This document shows, in pieces, positions 1 to 10,911 of a DNA stretch of 64,000 bases. The notes under the pieces were generated by a model, which worked only from the letters and a program-made list of their open reading frames with translations, searched no databases and was not told where the DNA came from. Where the stretch lies: positions 9,020,264 to 9,084,263 of the forward strand of contig CM059972.1 in assembly GCA_030490835.1 (NCBI GenBank), given 5' to 3'. Source of the stretch: Annona cherimola. Taxonomy: Eukaryota; Streptophyta; Magnoliopsida; Magnoliales; Annonaceae. A program made the position numbers and the translations under genes. The number at the start of each line of letters is the position of its first letter. Within the stretch, counting starts at the first letter, position 1.

Positions 1-927
1 GTAGACTCTCTTCCACATTTTTAAAAAATAATTTAACATTTTAACTATATATTTACTCTACTTTTTCATTTTTATTCTTACGTTTCAATCATTTTCTTTC
101 ATAATTATTCTATTTTTTTCTACTTTACGTCTACTATATTATATTAATTTTATACTTCTTAAAAATATTTTTTTCAACAATTACCCGTCCCCTTTTTACC
201 ACATTAACACGGTGCATTAGATTCTTGAAGCGAAAAACGTACATTTTGATAATCCAGATAAAATAAATAATATTAAACATTTGGATTTCATCATGAAAGG
301 TTAACTCATGCAAGAGTTTCCACTATGGGTGTGTAAGACAATTATAAAATCTTATTAATTAAAATTTTTCACTTTCCACACTTATTTTATTTTTAATTAT
401 TTTTTTATATCTTCCTATATTATTACTTATTTTTAATCATTTTTCACAGTTACCACAACTACCTACTTATTTAATTTTTATTATCTTTACTTTCCTTCGT
501 TATTAAAATAATGGAAAAGATTATTCATTTTAAATAATTAGCCATTGAATAAGCCCGAAATTTTTTAAAATGGGAAACACTGAACAGGTGGCTGTTAAAC
601 TCCTTTTCCGAAAAGCAAAAAATTTTAAAATTTAAAACAGCATTAGATATTTTTAATAATATTGAAAATGCATATTTAAAATAAGATTAAAAAAGAAAAA
701 AACTGAACTCATAGCCCGCATATCGATCCTTTCTTGGAGTGCACGATTGGATTAGGTTGCAGTGCAAAGTCAGGAGTGAGAGATGAAAGGGGTCAGAAAG
801 CGAGTGGTGACAGAGGGCAGGTAGCCTAAAAGGCCGCTGGCCCCTCTTCCAAGTACGCCGGGCCCGCCGGTTCGTTAGGGTAATAGGGTCGTAACGGGAG
901 CAGAGGGCTGCAGGAGAAGAGATGTAC
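1..927. other. AT-rich stretch, putative intron 1 of the FluG-like gene
   Basis: No exon or RNA gene is visible. The stretch is strongly AT-rich. About 329-515 resembles a decayed reverse-oriented copy of the MITE family that is common in this window (matching its 'ttttcactttccacac' and 'actacctacttattt' parts). Confidence 0.4.
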
Positions 928-1095
928 CTTGAAAGAGAGAGAGTGAGGTGCGAATGATAAGGCATCCCCCTCAGCTTCGGAGAAGCACCTGAGAAAAGGG
1001 AAGCTGGAATCCAGATCCACCAAGTTGTGCGCATGAGCGTCCACCAGCTCTACCCTCTCGATCGCCTCCTTCAGTTCCTCGTATTTCCTCGCCAT
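928..1095 (-). CDS. FluG/nodulin-glutamine synthetase-like protein, exon 1 only
   Basis: Reading leftward from an ATG at 1095 gives a 56-residue N-terminus with the motif VELVDAHAHN followed by FAPHSLSFK. This matches, from memory, the start of plant FluG-like proteins, which join an N-terminal amidohydrolase domain to a C-terminal glutamine synthetase domain (about 840 residues). The DAHAHN stretch carries the metal-binding HxH pattern of amidohydrolases. The exon closes on AAG followed by a GTACAT donor at 927-922, the same place (after SLSFK) where I expect the family's first intron. No second exon is visible in 1-927, so the gene either runs off the left edge after a first intron longer than 900 bp or is a truncated copy. 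The upstream leader contains a CTCC-type repeat. The family assignment is fairly sure; whether the gene is intact is unknown. Confidence 0.75.
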
Positions 1096-1124
1096 CCTCT
1101 CCCTCCCTCCCTCCCTCCCTCTCT
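1096..1124. repeat. CTCC-type microsatellite in the FluG-like leader
   Basis: A short run of repeated CCCT/CTCC units lies immediately upstream of the minus-strand start codon, so it would be a GGGA-rich stretch in the 5' untranslated leader of that gene. Confidence 0.6.
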
Positions 1125-1404
1125 TTCCCGTCTGCCTGCTGCTCTCCTGACTTGCGAATCTTATGATGGCATATTGACCTTGGAGGGAGAGAAATCACAG
1201 AAAGAGACGTCAGAACCGGTGACAATGAATAGAAGATTGACATTTTTTTAATGGATTACTGGCAGATACTAATAGTGGTCAGAAGAATCATGAACGATCA
1301 TTCCGAGGATCCATTTCAAATGATACAAAATTCTCAGGTTCCTATGTATCTGTTTCAATTATACAAAGTTCTCATGGAATCTGTATTTGAAATAAAAACA
1401 TAGA

Positions 1405-1694
1405 GGGTGTGTTTGGTTAGGAGTAAAACTTTTGATGAAAAGTTTTTGAGACAGAAGTTGTCATATTGATAGAAAATGATGTGATATAATAAGAGTAATG
1501 ATGAGAAATAAAGATAATTAAGTTAAAATAGATAGGTTAGTTGTATAAATAGTTGTGTTAAAATGATTGAAAAGTAGGATAGTTTGTATAGGAAAATGTG
1601 AAAAATAATTAAAAAATAAAGTAGTTATGGAGAGTGAAAAGTTTTAGATTGAAAAGTTTTGGTTGACATGTTTATGTCCCAAACAAACACACTC
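1405..1694 (+). mobile_element. Tourist-like MITE (family A), copy 1 of a head-to-tail pair
   Basis: A complete ~290-bp element beginning GGGTGTGTTTGG and ending in its inverted form (CCCAAACAAACACACTC). The interior has 'acttttgatgaaaag', 'agaaatgattgaaaagta' type blocks shared with many other copies in this window. It is non-coding and too short for a transposase. TIR sequence, size and the TTA/TAA duplications seen at better-preserved copies (28068 and 33987) point to the PIF/Harbinger-Tourist class. Confidence 0.8.
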
Positions 1695-1695
1695 A

Positions 1696-1979
1696 GAGTG
1701 TGTTTGGTTGGGGGTAAAAATTTTGATGAAAAGTTTTTGAAATAGAAGTTGTCAAATTGATGATGTGATATAACAGGAGTAATGATGAAAAGTAAATAAA
1801 ATAAAATTAAAATAGATAGGTTAATTGTATTGGTAGATGTGTAGAAATGATTGAAAAGTAAAGTAATTTATATAAGAAAATATGAAAAAATAATTAAAAA
1901 ATAGAATAGTTATGAAAAATGAAAAGTTTTAAATTGAAAAGTTTTGGTTGATATTTTTTTGCCCTAAACAAATGCACCC
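1696..1979 (+). mobile_element. Tourist-like MITE (family A), copy 2 of a head-to-tail pair
   Basis: This copy follows the preceding one almost without spacer, in the same orientation. It begins GAGTGTGTTTGG and ends CTAAACAAATGCACCC. The two copies are closely similar across their length, so either one element inserted beside the other or the unit was tandemly duplicated. Confidence 0.75.
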
Positions 1980-2969
1980 ATAATGATGTATTGAGAATGA
2001 AAAAGTTATATTAAAATTTTTTTAAATTATTTTGAGAATGGTAATCCAGATTCCAAGCAAGAATCTTGTATTATTTTAAACAGGCCTCAAGAGCACATGG
2101 ATCATGGATACTCATTTGGGAAATGGCAACCAGGGGAACCCGTGTAAAAGAAATTAAAGTGTTTATCTCAAATATATTTCCTAAATTTAACGTAAATTAC
2201 AAATATGCAATTTGATATTAAAATACCAAAGTGTGTGTATGAGAAGTAATAAAACTTTTAAATGAAAATATTTTTTATGTAACAATTATTGAAATAAGAA
2301 AAAATAATGTGATATGATTAGGGGTGCAACTTGGTCCGGGTACCCACGGGTCGACCCGCTGGGTACCCGAAATAGGGTAGGTTCGGTTCCATTGTAACTA
2401 CCCATAGGGTCGGTTCGGTTCTGGGTATTAAATACCCGTTCGAATTCGGGTTAGGGTCGGTTCCAGTGCTGGGTACCCGGAACCGACCCTGATTTCATAT
2501 TATATTCATAAATATATATAATATTATATCAACATTCGGCAGTCCTAAATCCCTAATGCATGCGATCGACACCCTAAACCCCTCTTCCTCGTCTACCGTC
2601 TCCAAGTCCGCCGTCGTCCGCGTCCCCCCACCAAGGCACTCGAATCGGACGGCGCTGCGTCGCTGGCCGCTGCCTCCTCTGCTACTCCCTCCTCTCTCCG
2701 TCAACGGCGTTGCCTCCTTTACTACTCCCTCTTCTCTCCATCGGACGGTGCTGCCAATCTTGTCTTCTCCTCCGCGCTCATCGCTCACGATCGACGCCCT
2801 CTTCTAGTCGTCCGCCCTCATCTGCTCTGACGCCGAACGCCCTGCGGCCTCGTCCGGTCCCTCGCTACCTCCAATCTCCACCTCCAAAGTCCAAATCCGC
2901 CCTCGTCCACCACCCCCACCAACTCTCATCAGTCTCGCCTGCAGCGCCTCCCCATCTGGGACTGTGCGG

Positions 2970-3185
2970 CCTCCGGCAGTTGGCCCTCGATGACGAGTTG
3001 ACGCGCTCCTCCCCTCGACGGCCGACGACCTTCCTTCTCATCTCGAATCCCGTCGCCCGATTTCACAGCCAACTAGAGCCATTTGCGGCTCTGCCTCTGT
3101 AGCCTCCGGCAGTCCACCCTCGACGACGAGTTGACGCGCTCCTCCCCTCGACGGCCGACGACCTTCCTTCTCATCCCAAATCTCG
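2970..3185 (+). repeat. Imperfect tandem duplication inside the hAT element
   Basis: A ~83-bp segment starting CCTCCGGCAGT at 2970 recurs at 3103 with few changes; both copies contain 'gacgagttgacgcgctcc' and 'ggccgacgaccttcctt'. The offset is 133 bp. The GC-rich segment looks like captured 5' gene sequence, but I do not recognise the source. Confidence 0.8.
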
Positions 3186-3359
3186 TCGTCTTGGGCAGTT
3201 TTTCTGTTCTTCTTACTTCATTTCTTTCTTCTCTTGTAAAAACTGAGTGAGATTTCCTCATATCAATTAATAAAATTCCTTGAATTGTTCCTTTTATTAG
3301 ATCGGATCCTAACACTGATGCTGCGAGTTTATCATCTAGCATCTCAGCTTGGTTCTGTT

Positions 3360-3625
3360 TAGAGAAGGTGAGTACCGGTGAATCAATGCATGGTTGGGAA
3401 TTGATTTGGTTACAGAGAGACTTCTTCTCTTTCCATTGCCAATGCACTCATATCTCTCTACATGTAATATAGAGATTTCGTTGCTGCAGAGAAAATTTTG
3501 GTAGATTGAAGGTTAGAGATGCCGTCTCTTGGAATGCAATGATTGGTGGGTTTGCAGCGAGGAAGAATTTCAGAAGCACTGGATCTGCTGCGTCAAATGC
3601 AGTTAAAAGAAAGGATCCAACCTAA
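3360..3625 (+). pseudogene. Captured pentatricopeptide-repeat (PPR) gene fragment
   Basis: One frame reads VRDAVSWNAMIGGFAARKNF, the 'DAVSWNAMI' pattern of PLS-class PPR proteins. After a one-base frame change it continues as EALDLLRQMQ and then QPNLVTSVSI, again PPR-like. Upstream, a decayed 'STGESMHGW' segment resembles the usual GKxxHG motif. Stop codons and shifts break the frame, and the fragment lies wholly inside the hAT element, so it is transposon cargo and not a functional gene. Confidence 0.75.
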
Positions 3626-4179
3626 CCTGGTTACATCTGTATCCATTCTTCACCTTTACAAAGATTCATTTCTGGACAATTAATCATTCAGCTGTGATTT
3701 ATTTTGCTGTGTTTTATGCATGAGGACAATTAAATTAACAGGTTATTCTTTTTCTAGTTCATGTCTGTTGCATAGTGCTTGATAATATAATTTTTTAGGA
3801 ACCGATTTGGAACCGGAACCGGAACCGGAACCGGAACCGACCCGCCCTTAAAAAAATAGGGTAGGGTAGGCTCCGAACCGACCCGGCCTAAAATAGGGTA
3901 GGGTAGAGGTTTTCTAAAATTGGGTAAGGGTAGGTTCCACCTCTACCCGGACCTACCCGGACCAAGTTGCACCCCTAGATATGATATAGGTAATTATGAT
4001 GACTAAAGATAATAAAGTTAAAATAGAAGTTAGTTATAAAGATAGTTATGTAGAGATAATTGAAAAGTATTGTAGTTTATATAGGAAGATATAAAAAATA
4101 ATTAAATTTTAAAATAATTGTAAAAAATGAAAAGTTTAATATTAATAAGTTCTAAATAAAAAGTTTTATTTAAAAAAGC

Positions 4180-5330
4180 AAATATATTCAAAATATACTC
4201 ATCAAAAATCAATAGAGTACCACGTAGACTCATAACATCTCAACTTAAGAGTGTTGGTAGTCTTAGTCAATCCATTAACTCGTTTGTCCAGCCCATTTAT
4301 AAATGGGTTTGAGTTGAAATTTTTGAATAAATGAATTATAATTCACCAACCTATTCAATCAATTAATTAAATAAATCAATTAAGGCTGAGATTTTATAAC
4401 TTGTCAACCCATGTAGTAACTCATTTAACATGTTTAGCCTATTTAACTTATTTAGCCTATTGAAGTTTAATATATATATATATGTAAACTTTCAGGTTAT
4501 TTTTTCATTTAAGTCTTTTTTTCGTCACCTAATTTTTATTTTTTTTACTGTTGCCCTAATTTTATTTTTTATATCACTGCCCTATTTTATTTCACCTACG
4601 CCGAAAACAGTATTTTTGTCTGTTTCTACAAAATAATCGTCCGCTGAAGTTTAAGCTTTTAGGTCATCTGCAGTACAACTCGTTAACAATTAATAACCAA
4701 TTATTAAATGAGTTGTAAATAAATTAGAGTTAGGTTTTAAAAGTTAATAAACTAATTATTATTGAGATATTTTAAATAAATTAGGACTATGATTAGAGTC
4801 CGGCCCGAATAACCCGATCGAGTAATACCCTAAATTTTCAACCCGCCTGTTATTATCTCTCGCACGATAAGTTTTTAATCACTTTTAATATTTTTAAAAC
4901 AGGAAAATACCCTCACGTAGCATGCGTGTAGATTCTGCTCTTGAATCGTTTCTTCTTGTTCCAAAGTGGGAAAAGATTTGGATGAGATTTTTATTTTTTT
5001 TGAACTAACAAACACCTTTTAATTTTCAATAGATAATAAACTATTTTTTTAATTTTATTCATAATCATTACTCTAATCATATAACATTATTAGTTTACCC
5101 ATTTCAAAATTGTGTTCACAAACTTTTTATATTTTCCCAATCATCAAAAGCACCCTAAATAGAAAATTTTTTGGGCTAACCAGTTAGCCTAATTTAATTT
5201 TGAAATTGTGTAATATATTACATAAAGTCAATTGCCTAACCTTTTTTTGGGAAAAAGTTGTGATACACGTAAAAGCTAATAAATTGAATTTTATACATAC
5301 TTACAAAATTTAATATCACTCTATATTCTA
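4180..5330. other. Intergenic stretch without a recognisable gene
   Basis: AT-rich sequence with many stops in all frames. A short (TA)n tract lies near 4471-4484. I see no RNA gene, intact element or conserved coding pattern. Confidence 0.5.
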
Positions 5331-5333
5331 CAA

Positions 5334-5648
5334 GTGTGTTTAGGGCACGGTAAAACTTTTTTTTTTAGGAAAGTGATAACATGTAAAAATTGTTAAATTA
5401 ATAAAAAATGATGTGATACGACAGAGGTAATGACGAAGTGTAAAAAGAATAATGAATTGTAAAAAGAATAAGAATAAAATAGATTAATTAGTTTTATGGC
5501 TTGTTGTGTATAAATAATTAGAAAATGTGTTAGTTATATAGAAAAATATTAAAAAATATTTTTAAAATAGAGTCGTTATAGAGAGTGAAAAATTTTAAAT
5601 TAAAAAAGTTTAACTTGATTTTTTTTTCTTATTACCAAACATACACCG
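5334..5648 (+). mobile_element. Tourist-like MITE (family A), diverged copy
   Basis: It starts AAGTGTGTTTAGG and ends CCAAACATACACC, with the family's interior blocks ('gatgtgatacgacagaggtaatgacgaa', 'agagtgaaaaattttaaat'). A small internal direct repeat ('gtgtaaaaagaataa' twice near 5440) makes it slightly longer than the ~290-bp norm. Confidence 0.65.
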
Positions 5649-5856
5649 AAAGTTTAAAAGTAGAATGTTTATTTAAAAAAATTAATATCTTTTGAAAATA
5701 TTATGTTTTGTTATCTTGTATTTTGAATATTGAATTATTGGTTTAAGATTTGCAGGTGAATGAGTTGAAAAGTTACTATTAGTTTTAGATAAGTACTTGT
5801 AAAAGTACTTATCTAATAGAGTATCAATTTGGTTGTAAATTTATTATTATATTGGT

Positions 5857-6573
5857 TGTGTCCAGGAAATGATAAAACATTTGACGAAAAGTTTTTTATA
5901 TAATTTTTTTAAAATAAGGTAAATTAATGTTATATGATATGAGTAATAATAAATAATAAAAAGAATAAAATTAAAATAAATAGATTAGTTACGTGAATAA
6001 TTGTATAAAAATGATTGAAAAGTAGGATACTTGTATAAGAATGTATGAAAAAATAATTTAAAATAAAATAATTGTGAAAGATGAAAAATTTTAGATTAAA
6101 AAGTTTTGTATGTGACCAAACATGCTTAATAAAATGCGTGCTTATCTAGGATAGTAAATTTTACTTTGACTCGTTAACCCCACAAGTTTCTCAAAATAAA
6201 AATCACTTGACAATGATATATAAACTATTAAACTTCTAAATTGATGTTATATGATATGAGTAATAATAAAGAATAAAGATAATAAAATTAAAATAAATAG
6301 ATTAGTTGCGTGAATAATTGTATGAAAAATTATTAAAAAGTAGGATAATTGTATAAGAAGATATGAAAAAATAATTAAAAATAAAATGATTGTGAAAGAT
6401 AAAAAAAGTTAGATTAAAAAGTTTTATCTTAAAAAGTTTTGTATGTGGCCAAATATGCTTAATAAAATGCGTACTTATATGTGATAGTAAATTTTACTTT
6501 GACACGTTAACCTCACAAGTTTCCCAAAATAAAAATCACTTGACAATGATATATAAACTATTAAACTTCTACT
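5857..6573 (+). repeat. Tandem duplication (about 317-335 bp unit) containing MITE sequence
   Basis: The segment beginning AATTAATGTTATATGATATG at about 5922 recurs at about 6239. Both copies end in the same non-MITE tail ('aaaatcacttgacaatgata' ... 'actattaaacttcta'). Each unit joins the 3' two thirds of a family A MITE to about 115 bp of flanking sequence, so the duplication happened after the MITE inserted. The second copy has a ~14-bp internal addition (a repeated 'aaaaagtttt'). Confidence 0.75.
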
Positions 6574-6586
6574 GTGAATATATGAT

Positions 6587-7798
6587 TGTAGCACCCGCCG
6601 CGAGCGCTACGATGGGTTCGGATGGTTTCTCCTCGCCTTAAAAATATGGGCCGTGCCGGATGAGTTTTCAACACCTCCGAGGCAGCAGCGCGAGCTTAGC
6701 TTCCCTGCATTCACGTGGAGTAAAATGCGTTAGGATTCACGGTTTTTAGATAAATTTGACATATGGGCGTTTTCTCGTGGATTCGGCAGCATAATGGCTA
6801 AGACGGGGCTTTCCGTACACGAATTAAGTCACAAATCCAGCAGCATAACGGCAGCGTATTATGCTGGAATCCGTGGACCCGCATGCACCTGCCTTGTCGG
6901 GGCGTTAACTCAAACACGCATGCAAAAAAATAAAGAAAATGGAGTCGCCGTTGATTTTTGAAGGGAGATCAATCCCTATTTTTAATGAAATAAGGCACTG
7001 ATCGTACAGAGTCCGGGTTCCGGCCTTCGGATTGAAGCAAATATGGCAAAATCTGCCAATCCGAGGCGGTTTATACAGCGTGAAAGGGGGAAAATGAAAT
7101 ATTTGAGAGAATGGGAAAGATGGAAAGGGAGAACGTGAAAGAGAAGCTTGGAGCTCGTGGAGCAGGAAAACCGGGACGCCGGGATTTTGCTGCAGACTCC
7201 CGTCCTCCCCTCTGGGATGCCTCTCCAAGTGTCTTGAGGAGGGAGGGGGGCACCTCCTTTTATAGATGAGAGCATGGGCCTTGGGCCACTTAAGGTGTTG
7301 GGCTTGGTCCATGGGCTTGAGCTTGAGGTGAGAGCATGGGTCTTGGGCCACTTGAGATGTTGGACTTGGTCCATGGGCTTGAGCTTGGTGGACTTCTTCC
7401 ATAGTGGGTTGAAACTTAGTGGGCTAGAGCTTAGCTAAGCCCGTTGTTTTGGGTGGGCCGTTGTGGAAGCCTGATGAGTTGTTGTAGAAAAGTCTACTTT
7501 TGAGGCTTGGTGGGCTGCATTGTGGAGCCCATTTGTTGTGTCTGGTGAGTTGGATCTAGTGGGTTGCATTGTGGAGCCCGTTAAGGTGGACTGTAGGAGC
7601 TTTGCTTTTGTGGGCCGGATCCGGTTGTTTGAAAAGTCTGCTTTGAGGCTTGGTGGAGCTTTGCTCCCGTGGGCTGAGTTTGGAAGGGCCCGCTTAGTGG
7701 TGGGCTTGGCTTGCTTGAACTTTTTTTTGCTTTGAATTTGTTTGGGCTTGTATCTCGTTCCAATTTATCCATCTTTGGGCCCAAAGGGTGGGGTGTCA
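6587..7798 (-). mobile_element. Probable solo LTR of a retrotransposon, minus orientation
   Basis: Read on the minus strand the segment starts TGACACCCCACCC and ends GGGTGCTACA, giving TG...CA borders with a short imperfect inverted repeat (TGACACCC / GGGTGCTACA). A TATA-like TCTATAAAAGG lies at about 7266-7256 on the minus strand, where a U3/R border is expected. Flanks are ATGAT on the left and ATAAT on the right, a 4-of-5 match to a target duplication. No gag-pol lies on either side, hence solo LTR. The alternative is an unclassified repeat with LTR-like ends. Confidence 0.5.
7268..7390. repeat. Two-copy 62-bp tandem repeat in the putative LTR
   Basis: The unit GAGAGCATGGGCCTTGGGCC starting at 7268 recurs at 7330, together with the downstream 'cttggtccatgggcttgagc'. 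In minus orientation it sits just upstream of the TATA-like motif, where LTR enhancer repeats usually occur. Confidence 0.8.
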
Positions 7799-7834
7799 AT
7801 AATGACATAACAATGTAAAAGTACTTATGGGTTC

Positions 7835-8098
7835 ATCTGGCAACAGGGAAAAAAAAAATCCGTTCGAAACTTTTTTCCCTCTGCTTCTACTTATTTTCTA
7901 ACTATTTCTTCCAATTTTTTATATAACCACCTATTTTTCAATTATTACTTCACATTTTTCTATACAAGCATTACGCCTATTTTAATTTTATTTTCTTACT
8001 CTTTATCATTATCCAATTATATAACATCATTTTTTACTATTTTAAAAGTTTTAATATAAAAAAAATTCGCCATTTTTTTCTCACTTTTCAAGCACACC
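7835..8098 (-). mobile_element. Tourist-like MITE (family A), decayed reverse copy
   Basis: Reverse-oriented family blocks are visible ('ctaactatttcttcc', 'attacttcacatttttctataca', 'atcattatccaattatataacatcat'), ending near 'caagcacacc'. The left terminus is degraded. Confidence 0.55.
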
Positions 8099-8099
8099 G

Positions 8100-8590
8100 G
8101 CAATGAATTTGAATTGGAATTTTGCTGAAACAAAGATTACCCATCATAATTGCAGGGGATTTGCATATAGGTCCTCCAAGTTTTTTAAATTTACACTTTT
8201 GACTCTATACCGGAGCAGAGGGTTGAAGTTTTTCTGTTTTTATAACAGTAGCAGAGAGTTGAAGTTTAGAACTATATAATTTCGGTAACATAAACTCTTG
8301 ATCCAGTTAATTTTTAACTTGCAGTAACCCAAATGCCCTTTCATATTTTAATAAATATTCGTATCTAGATTTAAAATATTTTTCTAGAGAAAGAAATCTA
8401 TAAAAAAAAAAAAGTAGCACAATAAACAGTTCCAACAAAAAAAATCTCAACCAAACAGGGCAGTCGATCTAAGGTTTGAATAAATCAAATGAAGAGTATT
8501 TTGGCCACTTAATTAACGGCGATCGGGGTTCACGTTAACGGAGATACCAAAACTTTATATGTTTATAACTTCAAGACAATGCCATAAATA
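8100..8590. other. Intergenic stretch without a recognisable gene
   Basis: AT-rich with a poly-A tract near 8402. Two segments resemble each other ('ggagcagagggttgaagttt' and 'agtagcagagagttgaagttt', about 55 bp apart), a minor local duplication. Confidence 0.4.
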
Positions 8591-8596
8591 TAAAGG

Positions 8597-9350
8597 ATGT
8601 GTTGAACTGTTGGGCTTTGGACACAACTTTTGAAACAAAAGTTTCTGGTGTAAAATTTTCTGAAATAAAAAAGGGTTAATTTTAAAAATACCCATTTCAT
8701 TTACCCTTAGTTATAAATATACCCATTCAATTTGAAAAGTTTTACATATGCCCATTAAGTATTTCATTAATTTCAAATGTAATAGTTAAGGACGTTCAAT
8801 AATTTTAAAATTACAAAATGCCTCTGATCGATTTAACATCCATTGGCATCAATATCATATCCAGTTCGTTAAAACTCATTTTGCCTAGCTTATCTCTCAA
8901 GTTGGATAAGTTTTCATCACACCGTGCAACTTTTGACATGGCTGAATGGCTATTATTATTAAATAATATAGACATTTTAGATATTTTTTTACGATGAACA
9001 ATAGTGATTTTTATTTGTAACTAACAAAATGAGTATGGATGAAATCCTCACTCATACTTAGTAGGTATATATGAAAATTTTCAAACTTAGTAAGTATATT
9101 TGTAATTAAAGACAAATATAGTGGGTATATTTGAAACTAATTTTAAAAGAAATAATGTAATATGATATATATAATTACGAGAAGTAAAGGGAATAAATTT
9201 TAAATTGATAGATTAGTTGTATAATGATTGAAATTAGGATCGTTATACAAAAAGATGTAAAAAAAAAAAACTAACGAATAAATTCGTATGGATATTGTAA
9301 CATTATTGAAAAAATTTAAATTATAAGTTTTTTATGATTGCTAATCACAT
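8597..9350 (+). mobile_element. Tourist-like MITE (family A) split by a small Mutator-type element
   Basis: The left part (about 8597-8672) has 'acttttgaaacaaaagtttctgg'. The right part (about 9146-9350) resumes with 'aataatgtaatatgatatat' and 'agattagttgtataatgattg', which are successive blocks of the family. The break coincides with the TIR element at 8673-9145. Confidence 0.6.
8673..9145. mobile_element. Short Mutator-like element with long inverted repeats
   Basis: The left end starts GGGTTAATTTTAAAAATACCC and continues with 'ataaatatacccattcaatttg'. The right end carries the complementary pattern ('agtaagtatatttgtaatt', 'agtgggtatatttgaaac'). These termini match those of the Pack-MULE at 41089-42456, so both belong to one family. 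The interior has no gene. I could not find a clean 9-bp target duplication. Confidence 0.55.
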
Positions 9351-9859
9351 CTAGAATTTAGAAGTAAACAGGAAAAATACTTAAAAACAAACCTATATTC
9401 AAATCCCAATTATAATTTTCGAATATAGAATTCGATTAATATTTTTTTATTTTTGCCAAAAAAATGTAGGAGGCATTTGGGAAAATAAAGGGAGAAAAGG
9501 CAAAAGGAAAAAATCAATTACCAATGCATTTTAATTATTTTACCTACCTTAATTATCTTCTTTTTTATTTTTACTCTTATATTTTAATTATTTTTTTATG
9601 TCATTGCCATATTTGTTCACATTTCACATATATGAATATATGATCTCATGACTTCCTAATTTCCGGAAGTTTTCCCGTTCACACTTCCCACTTACGGCCC
9701 CCCGCACGGGGTAGACTTTCGGCCCGTTCGGCTTTAGCCAGTTTGATGGGAGAGCTGCAGTACGTGTCGGCCTCGGCCTGCATTTAGGACGAGGAAAACG
9801 GGCCAACAAGATGCAAAAGGTCTCGATTTCTGTTATCCTGGAGACCGACCGGCGCGAGA

Positions 9860-9994
9860 TCTGAAATCGATTTTCCCCCCTTCAGTTCACTGGCTTTCGT
9901 TCTTTATTATTTGATACATCTTGGGCGATCTGATTCGTCTGTATTATTACTTCCTTCTACCTGAGGAATCCGGCGGGGGCGATCTGTTTCTCAG
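9860..9994 (+). other. Putative 5' UTR exon of the kelch gene
   Basis: A locally GC-richer block ends TCTCAG followed by a GTGACG donor at 9995. The matching acceptor is TTTTGACAG at 10881-10889, 22 bases before the chosen start codon. This gives a leader intron of about 0.9 kb, common in plant genes. The transcription start is not visible. Confidence 0.5.
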
Positions 9995-10911
9995 GTGACG
10001 AGTTTCGATCTGTTTTATTCTCCGAGTTTTCTCTTTTCTAATTTGATTCGAGCTTTCTAAGTGAGGACTTTTAGATGAATGATTACTCGCCTGCATTTTT
10101 GCTTCTTCTTTTGGGGTCGCATTGAGCTGAATGGATAGTTGGAGCTCTCAGCTCCTGTTGAATATCTTGGTTTTTAACCGAAATTGGGGTGAATCAGTTA
10201 GATTTATTACTTTAATTGGCTGATCTGGAGTAAGGTCACATGTGGCTATCCTGTTGACCTTTTTCTTGTAGGCGTGGAGATGGATATAGGGAGAGACTAA
10301 TTGTGGTGGATTGCCTACTGGCCGAGCAATGGGATGGGCATTGACGTCTGATCAGATGGGTCGCATCCTGTCCCTGCGTCAGTTGGTTGAGCGCGGATTT
10401 TTTATTATTATTATTTAAAAGATGTGTAGTGAGGGAGTCAGGAACTGCATTTTGTCCGCTGTTCCGTGAACGAGTGAGTTTTTCTTTTCCACAATTTGAT
10501 TAACGAAGAGTGCTGGTCTTGAGCTTTTCGTCAGTCGGGAACATTGGGGCCGACCTGACTCCAGCAGAGCTCTAGTCATCGTCTTCCTCGTCATAAAGTA
10601 TCTAGCTGAAAGTAATGGATGATGGAATTTAACTGGCTGCTACTTATCAATGATTTGAAATTTTCTTTATATAAGGTATTTGCAATTTTCTGCTAGCTTT
10701 ATCGGTAGATAATAGATACAATCCATTGGAAGCTTTCTCTTTTCATTCATCAACCTGGTATGTGTGGATACACGACGTTAGTGCAAAAACCAATAACTTC
10801 TATATTCCATGCATAATAATCTTTCTGAAAATATCGTCTGCTGTTAGGTTTGATACTGAATTCTGGTATTGCCACATGCGTTTTGACAGGTCATCACCGA
10901 ATACTTGGCCA

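Larger units (their letters stand above)
2319..3977. mobile_element. Non-autonomous hAT-type transposon carrying gene fragments
   Basis: A 1,659-bp element with terminal inverted repeats TAGGGGTGCAACTTGGTCCGG and its complement ending at 3977. It is flanked by a perfect 8-bp target duplication, gatatgat, at 2311-2318 and 3978-3985. An 8-bp duplication and TAGGGGTG termini are hAT hallmarks. Both ends hold subterminal GGGTACCC / GGTTCGGTTCC / GGAACCGACCC repeats, common in plant hAT elements. No transposase reading frame is present; the middle is GC-rich (about 2540-3190) and then carries a PPR gene remnant. It is therefore a non-autonomous, gene-fragment-bearing element, comparable to Pack-MULEs but of the hAT class. 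Confidence 0.85.
2232..4170 (+). mobile_element. Tourist-like MITE (family A) split by a hAT element
   Basis: The left part (about 2232-2318) runs from a GTGTGTGTATG end to 'aaaaataatgtgatatgat'. The right part (about 3978-4170) resumes with 'gatatgatataggtaattatgatgac', exactly the next block of the family A consensus. The interruption is the hAT element at 2319-3977. Removing the insert and one 8-bp duplicate restores a normal-length MITE, so the MITE is older than the hAT insertion. Confidence 0.75.

Noticed and set aside
2556..3102. Pro/Ser-rich plus-strand frames in the hAT interior
   Set aside because: GC-rich non-coding or captured leader sequence; the tandem duplicate and broken PPR show it is cargo, not an independent gene.
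7581..7808. Open frames inside the putative LTR
   Set aside because: They overlap in several frames and contain no retroelement protein motif; better explained as LTR sequence.
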